From NCBI RefSeq assembly GCF_017901175.1, contig NZ_CP072793.1, forward strand, positions 1,860,001 to 1,924,000: DNA of 64,000 nucleotides, written 5' to 3'. Made by a program: the position numbers and the translations under genes. Numbering within the stretch: position 1 is the stretch's first letter; every line of letters begins with the position of its first letter. The DNA comes from Thiothrix unzii (GTDB taxonomy: Bacteria; Pseudomonadota; Gammaproteobacteria; Thiotrichales; Thiotrichaceae). Below are positions 18,280-27,351 of this stretch, in pieces. Below the pieces are notes generated by a model, which was not told the DNA's origin, did no database searches, and was given only the letters and a program-made list of their open reading frames with translations.

Positions 18280-19086
18280 TCACCCGAACAGTCGCTTGAG
18301 AAAACCCTTTTTCTCCACCTCTAAAAAGCGGTGGGGCACTGTTTCCCCAAGGAAACGCCGTACAAAATCATCGTAAGCCTGTCCTGCATCGCTGGCTTTA
18401 TCCAAAATCACTGGATTACCGCTGTTGGATGCCTGCAAAACGCTCTGTGATTCAGGAATAACCCCGATCAAAGGCACTGCAAGAATTTCGAGAATATCTT
18501 CCATACCCAGCATTTCACCCGCTTCAACCCGCGTTGGTGAATAACGGGTAATCAGCAAATGTTCGCGGACTGTACCGCCCTGCTCTGCTTTTTGGGTTTT
18601 GCTTTGTAACAATCCTAAAATACGGTCGGAATCGCGTACTGAAGACACTTCCGGGTTTGTCACCACCACCGCATCATCGGCGAAATACATAGCCATGTGT
18701 GCGCCGCGCTCGATTCCTGCGGGTGAATCACACACCACAAAATCAAAGCCATCATTGCGCAATTCATCAATAATACGACCCACACCTTCGGGGGTCAGAG
18801 CATCTTTATCGCGTGTTTGGGAAGCTGGTAAAACATACAGATTTTCTGTGTGCTTATCACGAATCAGTGCCTGTTTTAACGACGCTTCGCCGTTAATCAC
18901 ATTCACGAAATCGTAAACCACGCGCCGCTCACACCCCATGATCAAATCAAGATTCCGCAGACCCACATCGAAGTCGATAACAGCGGTCTTGTAGCCGCGC
19001 ATGGCAAGCCCGGTGGCAAATGCCGCACTAGTGGTTGTTTTACCAACCCCTCCTTTACCAGAGGTTACTACAACTATCCTGCTCAA
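18280..19086 (-). CDS. minD: Septum-site determining ATPase MinD
   Basis: The protein has 268 residues and belongs to the ParA/MinD class. The deviant Walker A motif GKGGVGKTT is at residues 10-18, the AVIDFDVGLRNLD segment follows, and the C-terminus ends in the amphipathic membrane-targeting helix KKGFLKRLFG. It recruits MinC to the membrane and cycles with MinE. It lies 106 bp behind minC in the same direction. Confidence 0.98.
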   Translation of the reverse strand: MSRIVVVTSGKGGVGKTTTSAAFATGLAMRGYKTAVIDFDVGLRNLDLIMGCERRVVYDFVNVINGEASLKQALIRDKHTENLYVLPASQTRDKDALTPEGVGRIIDELRNDGFDFVVCDSPAGIERGAHMAMYFADDAVVVTNPEVSSVRDSDRILGLLQSKTQKAEQGGTVREHLLITRYSPTRVEAGEMLGMEDILEILAVPLIGVIPESQSVLQASNSGNPVILDKASDAGQAYDDFVRRFLGETVPHRFLEVEKKGFLKRLFG

Positions 19087-19192
19087 GAAGTGCTCCTTTT
19101 GTATTATGTGGCTCAGCGGCGTTACCCGCCTTGGAACGCCACTGCAATATTAACAGAAACCCACAATATTTGATTGAAAAATGCTAAATTCT

Positions 19193-19900
19193 TCAAAACA
19201 TCGGGGCAATTTTTAATTTTTCACCTTCGAGCCACACCATCGCTGGCTGCCCTTTTAGGTCGGTATCCATTTCATCTAATAAGCGGTAATTCCCCGCAAT
19301 CGCGACTAATTCCGCTTCGAGTTTTTGGCAGAAAATCCGTGCACTGGTATCACCATGAATCCCCGCCAACACCCGCCCACGTAAGGAACCGTACACATGC
19401 ACAGAACCGCCCGCTAAAATTTCCGACCCCGCGCTGGTGTGTTGCAACACCACCACATCACCATCGGGGAAATACACTTGCTGCCCCGAACGCACCGGAC
19501 GATCCACCACTTCCACGCTGGGGTTTTGTGAAGCGATGGGTTCGCGGGCAGTGGCACGTTCAACACGAGGTGGCACAGCACGCGGCGAGCGTAACACCGC
19601 CCAACCCGCTTGCGTAGCGGATTGCAGGCACTCCTCAGGGAGATTCCGCATTCCAACAGGGATAAACCCTAGGTCGAGAACCAGCGCACGTAACGCTTGC
19701 ATATCCAAGTCACGACAGGCGTTTCCCAGTGCCGCACCGTCCAATACCAACGGGCTATTGGCAAACAATTGGGGCAAGCTGTCACGCTTAGATTGCAAGC
19801 CCTGCTTGATTTTCACCGTATCAGGCGAATGCAGATGCAAGACGTTGAGCAACAACATTTCACCTTTAATTTCCACCGCCTCTACCGCCACAATATTCAC
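19193..19900 (-). CDS. minC: Septum-site determining protein MinC
   Basis: The protein has 235 residues. The N-terminal domain (EIKGEMLLLNVLHLHSPDTV) inhibits FtsZ assembly. A Pro/Arg-rich linker of about 25 residues leads to the C-terminal right-handed beta helix (GSEILAGGSVHVYGSLRGRV), which dimerises and binds MinD. It is first in the min-rmuC-stator gene run. A short inverted repeat stands 26 bp upstream. Confidence 0.96.
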   Translation of the reverse strand: MNIVAVEAVEIKGEMLLLNVLHLHSPDTVKIKQGLQSKRDSLPQLFANSPLVLDGAALGNACRDLDMQALRALVLDLGFIPVGMRNLPEECLQSATQAGWAVLRSPRAVPPRVERATAREPIASQNPSVEVVDRPVRSGQQVYFPDGDVVVLQHTSAGSEILAGGSVHVYGSLRGRVLAGIHGDTSARIFCQKLEAELVAIAGNYRLLDEMDTDLKGQPAMVWLEGEKLKIAPMF

Positions 19901-19925
19901 TCCCTAAGACCAAACACGTTGCATC

Positions 19926-19959
19926 ATGCTATAAAATTATCAGACGAATGGTATAGCAT
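19926..19959. promoter_or_regulatory. Inverted repeat in the minC / Sel1-protein divergent region
   Basis: ATGCTATA (19926-19933) and TATAGCAT (19952-19959) are perfect 8-base inverted arms 18 bases apart, in the 163-bp AT-rich divergent intergenic region. This is the size of an operator for a dimeric regulator, though chance cannot be excluded. Confidence 0.35.
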
Positions 19960-20063
19960 CTGTATATTATTCCCCCAAAGCCGTTTTATCTTTCCCTGTT
20001 ATTAATTTATAATCAAGTCAGTGCTAACAACAACAACTCATCTTTATTTCTGGGGCTTAAATC

Positions 20064-21419
20064 ATGTACAAGGGCGCAAACTTGTCACGCACGGCTAGTG
20101 CTGTAGCAGCCATTGCCATACTCACGACGTTTCCCTTTTCCACCAGCTACGCCACACTATCCAGTGTACCTATGCCTGCCACCGCCAGCCAAACGGAACC
20201 GGAAAGCGTTCAGGCTGCTGCTGAACAATTTTCCCTTGCCAGCAAACTATTAAGTAAGCCGAGCAATCCAGACGAGCTAAAAAGCGGTGTCATCTGGATG
20301 GAAAAAGCAGCCAATCAGGCTTACGCGCCAGCACTGTTTGAGCTTGCCAATTTCTATGAAAATGGGGTTCATGTAAAGCAGGATGTCAGTAAAGCGGCTA
20401 AACTTTACGAACAAGCGGCACAACAGGGGCATGTTGACGCACAATTCAACCTCGGCGTTCTGTATTTGCAAGCTCCCGCTGATTTCAAAAAAGCCCGTTA
20501 CTGGTTAGAAAAAGCCGCACAGCAAAAAGACGCTGCCGCGCAATACAACCTCGCACTGATTTATGACACGCCTGAAAGTGGTTTTGCCGATGCCGCTGAA
20601 GCGACGCATTGGTTCACCCAGTCCGCACAAAACGGGCATAAAGATGCGCAGTTCGATCTGGGGGTACGTTACTTAAAAGGTACGGCATTACCGCTGAACT
20701 TATCGCAAGCGGTTTACTGGTTCCGGCGGGCAGCGGAGCAAAACGATGCAGCAGCAGCCTTTAACCTTGCCCTGCTTTACGAAGACGGCAAAGGCATTGA
20801 AAAAAGCCTCGACAAAGCCATTTACTGGTATCGCAAAGCCGCCCAACAAGGCGAAGCCGGAGCGCAGTATAATCTCGGCATCAAATATTTGCTGGGCGAA
20901 GGGGTCACACAAGATGAAACCAAAGCGGTCGAGTGGATTCGCAAGGCCGCAGAAGGTAATAACCCAGCGGCGCAATACACCGTAGGTTTTATGTACGATC
21001 AAGGCGTGGATTTCCCCAAAGATTTAGAAATGGCGTTGTACTGGTATCGTCAATCGGCGGAACAACAGTATCCCGACGGGCAATTCGCGTTGGCACAAAT
21101 GTTGTCTACCGGGCAGGGCGTTCCCCAAGATGCGACCGAAGCAATCCAATGGCTCAAGAAAGCAGCAGAACGCGGGCATATTCCAGCGCAATTCAACCTT
21201 GGCACTTACATGGCGCATGGCATTGGAACAGCTAAAGATTTACCCAAAGCGGCTTTTTGGTTATCGCGGGCAGCAGCTCAAGGTCATGAAAATGCGATTG
21301 CTAACCGCGATTACGTGCTGCAATTACTCACACAAAATGAACGCGATGAGCTAACGCGCGAACTTGAGCTGCTTAACAAGCCTGCTGCGACTCAGGACAA
21401 ACACGCTGCCATCCGCTAG
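20064..21419 (+). CDS. Exported Sel1-like repeat (TPR-type) protein
   Basis: The protein has 451 residues. A signal peptide (AAIAILTTFPFSTSYA) is followed by about nine or ten Sel1-type repeats of 34-36 residues with the typical A..LG..Y..G pattern (for example AAAFNLALLYEDGKGIEKSL, then DKAIYWYRKAA). Sel1 repeats form alpha solenoids that bind other proteins and often work in envelope signalling or assembly. The partner is unknown. The stop codon begins a hairpin that runs up to the mfd start. Confidence 0.88.
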   Translation: MYKGANLSRTASAVAAIAILTTFPFSTSYATLSSVPMPATASQTEPESVQAAAEQFSLASKLLSKPSNPDELKSGVIWMEKAANQAYAPALFELANFYENGVHVKQDVSKAAKLYEQAAQQGHVDAQFNLGVLYLQAPADFKKARYWLEKAAQQKDAAAQYNLALIYDTPESGFADAAEATHWFTQSAQNGHKDAQFDLGVRYLKGTALPLNLSQAVYWFRRAAEQNDAAAAFNLALLYEDGKGIEKSLDKAIYWYRKAAQQGEAGAQYNLGIKYLLGEGVTQDETKAVEWIRKAAEGNNPAAQYTVGFMYDQGVDFPKDLEMALYWYRQSAEQQYPDGQFALAQMLSTGQGVPQDATEAIQWLKKAAERGHIPAQFNLGTYMAHGIGTAKDLPKAAFWLSRAAAQGHENAIANRDYVLQLLTQNERDELTRELELLNKPAATQDKHAAIR

Positions 21420-21452
21420 AATCCGGGCTTTCCAGAATAAAAGCGCGGATTC
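21419..21452 (+). promoter_or_regulatory. Hairpin abutting the mfd start codon
   Basis: GAATCCGGGCTTT (21419-21431) and AAAGCGCGGATTC (21440-21452) pair with one mismatch in 13, loop of eight bases. The stem ends one base before the mfd ATG at 21453, so the whole initiation region would be base-paired in mRNA. No T-run follows, so it is not a standard terminator. Confidence 0.6.
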
Positions 21453-24400
21453 ATGTCTGTATTGCTCAAGCCCCAATTCCCCGCCGCTCCCAACGGTCAC
21501 GTCCGCTGGGGGCAATTGTACGGCGCATCCCTCGACTGGCTGATTGCCCAATCCGCGCAAGGCTTTGATGGCTTGACCCTGCTGGTCGTGCCGGATGTGC
21601 ATACCGCTTACCAGATGGATTCCGCGCTGCAATTTTTCGCCCCGGAAATCCCGCGCCACATTTTCCCCGACTGGGAAACCCTGCCCTACGATGTATTTTC
21701 ACCGCACGAAGACATCATTTCCGAACGCCTGAAAACGCTGGCGACGCTGCAAAACCTAAAGCGCGGCATCCTGATTGTGCCAGCCACCACGTTGTTACAT
21801 CGCCTTGCGCCGACCAGCTATGTGCATGGACATACCTTCGTGGTACGCAAAGGCTCACCGCTCAATATCGACAAATTGCGCAAGCAACTCGAAGAAGCAG
21901 GCTACCGCAACGTCAGTCAGGTGATGGCGCATGGTGAATATGCGACCCGTGGCTCGCTGGTCGATTTGTTCCCGATGGGCAGCCATACGCCGTATCGGAT
22001 TGATTTGTTTGACGAGGAAATTGATTCGATCCGCACCTTCAACCCGGAAACGCAGCGGACAGATGTGGTGGTGGATAGCATCGAATTGCTGCCTGCGCGG
22101 GAGTTTCCGCTGGATGAAGCCGGTATCCGCACTTTCCGCCAAAACTACCGGGCGCAGGTTGAGGGGGATTTGACCCGCAGCCGCATTTACGAAGGCGTGA
22201 GTCAGGGCAAGCCGCCAGCGGGGATTGAGTATTACTTGCCGCTGTTCTTTGAACATACCGCGACGTTGTTTGATTACTTGCCGAAGAAAACGCTGCTAGT
22301 ACTCGCTGAAGGCATGGATGCAGCGGTTAAGACGTTCTGGGAGACGGTGGAGTATCGGTATGAGCAACGGCGGCATGATATTGAGAGGCCGTTGCTTGCA
22401 CCGGAGAAGCTGTTTTTGACGGCAGAGATGTTGGGGAGTTGGATTGGGGATTATCCTCGGGTTGAGGTGCAGCGATTTAAAGAGGTGGAAGAAAATCCCC
22501 CTCAATCCCCCTTTTTCAAAGGGGGAAGCCAAAACGCGCTGAACTACCCCATCGCCGCCCTCCCCTCGCTCCTCATCCACGCCCGCCAAGAACAGCCCCT
22601 ATTCCTGCTGTTCAACTTCCTCAAAGACCTGAAAGGGCGCGTGCTATTCACCGCCGAATCCGCCGGGCGGCGTGAAGCCTTCCTCACCCTGCTGAAAGAC
22701 AATGGCATTGCGGTCAAAACGCTGGAAACTTGGCAGGATTTCCTCGGTAGCAAAGCCGAAATGGCGGTCACGGTCGCGCCGCTGGAAAACGGTTTCTGGC
22801 TGCCCGATGCGAAGATTGCGGTCATTCCCGAAAACCTGCTTCACGGCGTGCAAATCCAGCAGCAACGCCGTCGCCGCAAAGCTACCCGCGATGCTGATGC
22901 GATTATCCGCAACCTGACCGACCTCAACGAAGGCGCACCCGTGGTACACGAGGAACACGGGGTCGGGCGGTATCTGGGGCTGGAAACGGTCACAGCGGGC
23001 GGAGTGACGGCGGAATATTTGCTGATCGAATACGCCAACCACGACAAGCTGTACGTTCCCGTCGCCGCGCTGCATCTGGTCAGCCGTTACACGGGTGCTG
23101 ACCCGGAACACGCGCCGTTGCACCGCCTCGGCAATGAGCAGTGGGACAAGGCGCGGCAAAAAGCAGCGGAAAAAGCGCGGGATGTGGCGGCGGAATTGCT
23201 CGACATCCACGCCCGCCGTGCCGCGCAGCAGGGGCATAGCTTCCCGTTTGACGACAACGATTATCGCCTGTTTGCGGGCGCGTTCCCGTTTGAGGAAACC
23301 CCGGATCAGGCACTGGCGATTGAAAACGTGATCAAGGATATGCGTTCCGCGCAGCCGATGGATCGGGTGGTGTGCGGCGACGTGGGTTTCGGCAAGACCG
23401 AAGTGGCAATGCGGGCGGCGTTCGTGGCGGCGAATGCGGGCAAGCAGGTGGCGATGATTGCGCCGACCACCTTGCTGGCGCAGCAGCATTTGAACAATTT
23501 CCGTGACCGTTTTGCCGACTGGCCGTTCAATATCGAATCGCTGTCGCGCTTCAAGACTGGCAAGGAAACCAGCAAGGCACTGGAGGCACTCGCATCCGGC
23601 AAGATCGACATCGTAATCGGTACGCACAAACTGTTGCAGGACGATGTGCATTTCAAGCAACTGGGGCTGGTGATCATCGACGAGGAACACCGCTTCGGGG
23701 TGCGCGACAAGGAGCAGATGAAAAAGCTGCGTGCCAATGTCGATATGTTGACCATGACCGCCACGCCGATTCCGCGCACGCTGAATATGTCGCTGTCGGG
23801 CTTGCGCGATTTGTCGATCATTGCCACCCCGCCGACGCAACGCCACGCCATCAAAACCTTTGTGTGCGAGTGGAACAAGACCATCATTCAGGAAGCCTGT
23901 GCGCGGGAATTGTCACGCGGCGGGCAGGTGTACGTGCTGCACAACGAGGTCAAAACCATCGACAAGGTGGAGCAGGAATTGAGCGCGATGTTGCCCGGTG
24001 TGACGGTGCGCCATGCCCACGGGCAGATGCGGGCGAATGAGCTGGAAAACATCATGAGCGATTTTTACCACCAGCGTTTCCAGATTCTGATTGCGACTAC
24101 CATCATTGAAAGCGGCATCGACGTGCCGACCGCCAACACGATTTTGATCAACCGTGCCGACAAGCTGGGGCTGGCGCAGTTGCACCAGTTGCGCGGGCGG
24201 GTCGGACGTTCGCACCACCGCGCTTACGCTTATCTGATTGCGCCGCCGAAATCCGCTCTCACGCCGGATGCGGTCAAGCGGCTGGAAGCGATTGAATCGC
24301 TGGAAGAACTGGGGGTCGGTTTCACGCTGGCGACGCACGATCTGGAGATTCGCGGCGCGGGCGAATTGCTCGGCGAAGGCCAAAGCGGGCAGATTCAGGA

Positions 24401-24926
24401 GATCGGTTTCAACCTCTACAACGACTTGCTGGAACGGGCGGTGAAGGCGTTGAAATCGGGCAAAGTGCCGGAACTGAGCGCGACCAGCCGCCGTACCACG
24501 GTGGAATTGGGTGCGCCTGCGCTGATCCCGGACGATTATTTGCCGGATGTCCATGCGCGGCTGATCCTCTACAAACGCATTGCCAGCGCGGAATCGCAGG
24601 CGGCACTGGACGAATTGCGGGTGGAAATGATCGACCGCTTCGGGCTACTGCCAGAGCCGACCAAGACGCTGTTCAGCGTCACGCGGGTCAAGCTGCTGGC
24701 GCAGGAACTGGGCATCCGCAAGCTGGATATGCACGTCAAGGGTGGGCGGATTATCTTCGACGACAAACCGAATATTGACCCGATGAAGGTGATTACGCTG
24801 ATCCAGAAACGCCCGTGGGTGTTTAAGCTGGATGGGCAGGATAAGTTAAGGTTTGAGGTGGAATTGGCGACGGTGGAGGAGCGGGAGGAGTGGGTGGTTA
24901 AGTTGATGGGGGAGATTGGGGGGTAA
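21453..24926 (+). CDS. mfd: Transcription-repair coupling factor Mfd
   Basis: The protein has 1157 residues. Mfd removes RNA polymerase stalled at lesions and recruits UvrA. The UvrB-homology region occupies about 1-340, the RNA-polymerase interaction domain follows (about 480-550, VHEEHGVGRYLGLETV), then the RecG-like translocase with Walker A GDVGFGKTEVA (near 645) and DEEH box IIDEEHRFG (near 742), and the C-terminal D7 domain. Residues about 347-358 (NPPQSPFFKGG) are encoded by a small palindromic repeat inserted in frame. Base composition varies along the gene: AT-rich or purine-rich patches (about 22290-22490 and the last 80 bp) flank a GC-rich core. Confidence 0.97.
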   Translation: MSVLLKPQFPAAPNGHVRWGQLYGASLDWLIAQSAQGFDGLTLLVVPDVHTAYQMDSALQFFAPEIPRHIFPDWETLPYDVFSPHEDIISERLKTLATLQNLKRGILIVPATTLLHRLAPTSYVHGHTFVVRKGSPLNIDKLRKQLEEAGYRNVSQVMAHGEYATRGSLVDLFPMGSHTPYRIDLFDEEIDSIRTFNPETQRTDVVVDSIELLPAREFPLDEAGIRTFRQNYRAQVEGDLTRSRIYEGVSQGKPPAGIEYYLPLFFEHTATLFDYLPKKTLLVLAEGMDAAVKTFWETVEYRYEQRRHDIERPLLAPEKLFLTAEMLGSWIGDYPRVEVQRFKEVEENPPQSPFFKGGSQNALNYPIAALPSLLIHARQEQPLFLLFNFLKDLKGRVLFTAESAGRREAFLTLLKDNGIAVKTLETWQDFLGSKAEMAVTVAPLENGFWLPDAKIAVIPENLLHGVQIQQQRRRRKATRDADAIIRNLTDLNEGAPVVHEEHGVGRYLGLETVTAGGVTAEYLLIEYANHDKLYVPVAALHLVSRYTGADPEHAPLHRLGNEQWDKARQKAAEKARDVAAELLDIHARRAAQQGHSFPFDDNDYRLFAGAFPFEETPDQALAIENVIKDMRSAQPMDRVVCGDVGFGKTEVAMRAAFVAANAGKQVAMIAPTTLLAQQHLNNFRDRFADWPFNIESLSRFKTGKETSKALEALASGKIDIVIGTHKLLQDDVHFKQLGLVIIDEEHRFGVRDKEQMKKLRANVDMLTMTATPIPRTLNMSLSGLRDLSIIATPPTQRHAIKTFVCEWNKTIIQEACARELSRGGQVYVLHNEVKTIDKVEQELSAMLPGVTVRHAHGQMRANELENIMSDFYHQRFQILIATTIIESGIDVPTANTILINRADKLGLAQLHQLRGRVGRSHHRAYAYLIAPPKSALTPDAVKRLEAIESLEELGVGFTLATHDLEIRGAGELLGEGQSGQIQEIGFNLYNDLLERAVKALKSGKVPELSATSRRTTVELGAPALIPDDYLPDVHARLILYKRIASAESQAALDELRVEMIDRFGLLPEPTKTLFSVTRVKLLAQELGIRKLDMHVKGGRIIFDDKPNIDPMKVITLIQKRPWVFKLDGQDKLRFEVELATVEEREEWVVKLMGEIGG
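22493..22530. repeat. Small palindromic repeat inserted in frame in mfd
   Basis: CCCCCTTT (22507-22514) and AAAGGGGG (22518-22525) form a perfect 8-bp stem with a 3-base loop, preceded by a second CCCCTCAA-like C-run. The encoded peptide NPPQSPFFKGG is a familiar by-product of a dispersed palindromic repeat seen in many genomes. E. coli Mfd has no equivalent residues at this point. Confidence 0.75.
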
Positions 24927-25007
24927 CATCCTTTCATTTTTTGATCGTGCAAATACCTCAAACTGTGTCTACAATGGAGGAATGTAGCCACAAATGAGAT
25001 AACCGTT

Positions 25008-25286
25008 ATGCACGTTGCTGTCCGCGAACTCAAAAATCGCTTTTCCGAATACCTGAAATACGCACAAGCAGGCGAAGAAATCATCGTCACCACCCACGGC
25101 AATCCGGTGGCACGCTTGATGCGCTTAGCCCCCAACTTGCAACTTCGCGCTTCACAACCGCTGGATAAATTAGCGTGGGTACGGCGTGGACAAGCTGGCA
25201 AAAAACTGGGGTTGCCTACCGCGCAGCGTATCCGTTTAACCGAAGGTGTGTCGTTGAGTGATTTACTGTTGGAAGACCGTGCATGA
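25008..25286 (+). CDS. Phd/YefM-type antitoxin
   Basis: The protein has 92 residues. The N-terminus MHVAVRELKNRFSEYLKYA with GEEIIVTTHGNPVARL is the Phd/YefM DNA-binding fold, and the C-terminal part (TEGVSLSDLLLEDRA) is the usual toxin-binding tail. It overlaps the PIN toxin by 4 bp (ATGA), the standard antitoxin-first arrangement, and should autorepress from its own promoter in the 81-bp gap after mfd. Confidence 0.9.
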   Translation: MHVAVRELKNRFSEYLKYAQAGEEIIVTTHGNPVARLMRLAPNLQLRASQPLDKLAWVRRGQAGKKLGLPTAQRIRLTEGVSLSDLLLEDRA

Positions 25287-25720
25287 GCATCCCCCTACTC
25301 TATCTCGACACCTCCGCGTGGTTGAAATTGTATGTGGAAGAAGACGGTTCCGAAGCAGTCCATGCGGCGGTTGAACAAGCAGAACAGACTTGCACCCACC
25401 TGATTGCCTATGCCGAATTACGCGCAGCCTTGGCAAAAGCGCAGCGTATGCAACGTCTGGATGCCGCCCAAAAAGCCCAACTGTTGCCCGTCATCGACAA
25501 CGATTGGCAAACGCTGAATGTGATTTTGCCCACTGAAATGCTGGTCAAACGCGCGGGCAATCTGGCGGATCAGTTTGGTTTGCGGGGTTACGACAGCATC
25601 CATCTGGCGGCGGCAGAGGCGATTAGCCTGCAAATCATGCCGCAACCGTTGGTGTTTGCCTGTTTTGACAAGCATTTGAATGAATCTGCTAAGGTTTTGG
25701 GGATGACGGTCTTGAACTAG
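25283..25720 (+). CDS. VapC-type PIN-domain toxin (ribonuclease)
   Basis: The protein has 145 residues. The PIN acidic residues are present: Asp in LYLDTSAWLKLY (about residue 9), Glu in AYAELRAAL (about 46), and Asp in LRGYDSIHLAAAE (about 105). VapC toxins are Mg-dependent endoribonucleases that cut tRNA or rRNA. It is translationally coupled to the antitoxin before it. Confidence 0.9.
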   Translation: MSIPLLYLDTSAWLKLYVEEDGSEAVHAAVEQAEQTCTHLIAYAELRAALAKAQRMQRLDAAQKAQLLPVIDNDWQTLNVILPTEMLVKRAGNLADQFGLRGYDSIHLAAAEAISLQIMPQPLVFACFDKHLNESAKVLGMTVLN

Positions 25721-25819
25721 GATTTATAGGATTCAAAGATGGACAGGATTGAAGAGGAGTCGCTTCCCTATCCTGCTAATTCCTTCTCCTGCAAATCCCA
25801 GTTCAGACAAAAAGCAAAA

Positions 25820-26788
25820 TCACTGACCGGAACGAACTAACCGCACCGCGAGACCATTGCCATGGACGAGCCAATTGCCGTTACCGCTGAGGAAGAAGAC
25901 ATACCAAGCGGCGGACGCATCTTTTTCCGTGGACGACCAGTGCCACTGTGCGGTATTCGGAAAAGCAGTTTGGTTAATTGTTGGGCCTTTATATTCACCT
26001 GCTTTATCGTCTTTGCCATCGCACTCATAATCCCACGCTTCTTCCTGAGGTGTGCCGTTACTGCAATACACCAAGCTACGCAGTTCCTCTTTGGTCGGCA
26101 TCCGCCAGTCGGAATGCCCTGCGAAACTGACATCAGAGCCGAATTTGGACATGGCATCATCCCATTTGTATTCGCTTGCCTCACCGCTGCAACTGTCGCC
26201 GCTTTGCCCTTCGGAACAGCGCTTCCACATCAGCTTGGTTTTGGTATCTGTCACCGTGCCGTCGCCGTTGATGCGGTATTGACCGGATGTACTGGAAGAG
26301 GATTCGCGGTTGCTGGTGCGGAGTGTGTCGTCTGCGCTAGAAGTTGTGGCGGAGGCTTCTTCGCCCTTGGTTGAAAATTGTATTTTTACTGTTTTGCCTT
26401 TGGTGACATCCACGACAACGACGTTATTTTCCGCCTCAATTAAAGTAATGCCATCGGTAACAACGGATAGCTTTTTATTGTTTCTTATTTCATACACATG
26501 CTCCCCTTCTTTATCCCTGATAACAAGCTGGAGGTTATCATTTTGTTTCTTTAGGAGATCATGGGAGTATCCGGCATAAAACACACCCACAGGTGTTGCA
26601 ATACTTTTATCACCAGAAATATCAATGCCATCTGCATCAGCAGTGATCGTAATGGGCAAAAACGGAGGTTTCCAGCCAACACGTAGCCCCTCTGCTTGTG
26701 ACTGACTCGTGAACGCGATAGCAAACAAAAATAAGAACAGCAAAACAGCACGTGTAAGCCGTGGTTTACTTGCGAATTCACTTACCAT
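25820..26788 (-). CDS. Exported DUF1566 (Lcl C-terminal-like) protein
   Basis: The protein has 322 residues. A signal peptide is present (VLLFLFLFAIAFTSQSQA). Residues about 30-150 form an unrecognised beta-rich domain, followed by a Ser/Thr-rich linker. The C-terminal 150 residues match the DUF1566 pattern: GTVTDTKTKLMWKRC, DWRMPTKEELRSLV, HWSSTE and a final AVRLVRSGQ. Related domains occur in surface adhesins such as Lcl of Legionella and in C-type-lectin-like folds. It stands alone between two toxin-antitoxin pairs. Confidence 0.82.
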   Translation of the reverse strand: MVSEFASKPRLTRAVLLFLFLFAIAFTSQSQAEGLRVGWKPPFLPITITADADGIDISGDKSIATPVGVFYAGYSHDLLKKQNDNLQLVIRDKEGEHVYEIRNNKKLSVVTDGITLIEAENNVVVVDVTKGKTVKIQFSTKGEEASATTSSADDTLRTSNRESSSSTSGQYRINGDGTVTDTKTKLMWKRCSEGQSGDSCSGEASEYKWDDAMSKFGSDVSFAGHSDWRMPTKEELRSLVYCSNGTPQEEAWDYECDGKDDKAGEYKGPTINQTAFPNTAQWHWSSTEKDASAAWYVFFLSGNGNWLVHGNGLAVRLVRSGQ

Positions 26789-27093
26789 TTATAATCTCAC
26801 TACTCGTAAAGTCCTACAGCAGAACTCAGATAAAACAGAAGAGGGTTTCTGCCTGCCAGTCTGATACCTTTCGCACAGTCGCCGCATATCGTCATGCGTA
26901 ACCAGCACATTATCACGGTATGTGCCGTGAATATACGCAACTAATCTCCAGAAAGTCTAGCCTTATCGCACTAAAAACACACACTTTCTAAGGTAAATTT
27001 CTGTCGGCTGACAACTCATCAGACTGATAGCGTTACCCGATCAACACCCGCCCTATGCTATCCTACCCCCAACAAGATTTTTGGCGTTGGTTT
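26789..27093. other. Intergenic stretch without an assignable gene
   Basis: About 305 bp. The minus strand has an open run of roughly 55 codons ending about 26791 that reads like coding sequence (WRLVAYIHGTYRDNVLVTH), but it has no convincing start and is preceded by a stop. A short CACGG/CCGTG hairpin is at 26914-26929. Most likely it is the decayed remnant of another accessory gene. Confidence 0.4.
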
Positions 27094-27315
27094 ATGTCCG
27101 CATCGGTAGCACTCAAGGCAAAGAACACCCCATCCCCCGGCACGGTCGGGCGCGGCAAAGCTGTCACCCTCGATAGCCTTCCCACCCACACGCATTGGAC
27201 AGACGGGCAAGTCAGCCCCCACCTCGGCGACAGCCTCCACCACTACGCCCAATGGGACACCCCAACCGTCATCGTTTCCGACGGCGCGTATGGCATCCTC
27301 GCAAACGAAAAATAG
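27094..27315 (+). pseudogene. 5' remnant of a site-specific DNA methyltransferase
   Basis: A 73-codon frame from ATG 27094. The segment GRGKAVTLDSLPTHTHWTDG, followed by SPHLGDSLHHYAQWDTPTVI and VSDGAYGI, looks to me like the N-terminus of a family of N4/N6 DNA methyltransferases in which SDGPYG replaces the usual DPPY catalytic motif. Such proteins run on for some 200 or more residues. Here a stop comes ten codons after that motif, so only the front end survives. The identification rests on remembered motif similarity. Confidence 0.45.
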
Positions 27316-27351
27316 ATTGCCATACATACGCGATCCACGTATATTTTTCAC

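Noticed and set aside
22644-23846. 400-codon open frame on the minus strand inside mfd
   Set aside because: It is a shadow of the GC-rich mfd reading frame, Arg/His/Gln-rich with no protein family character.
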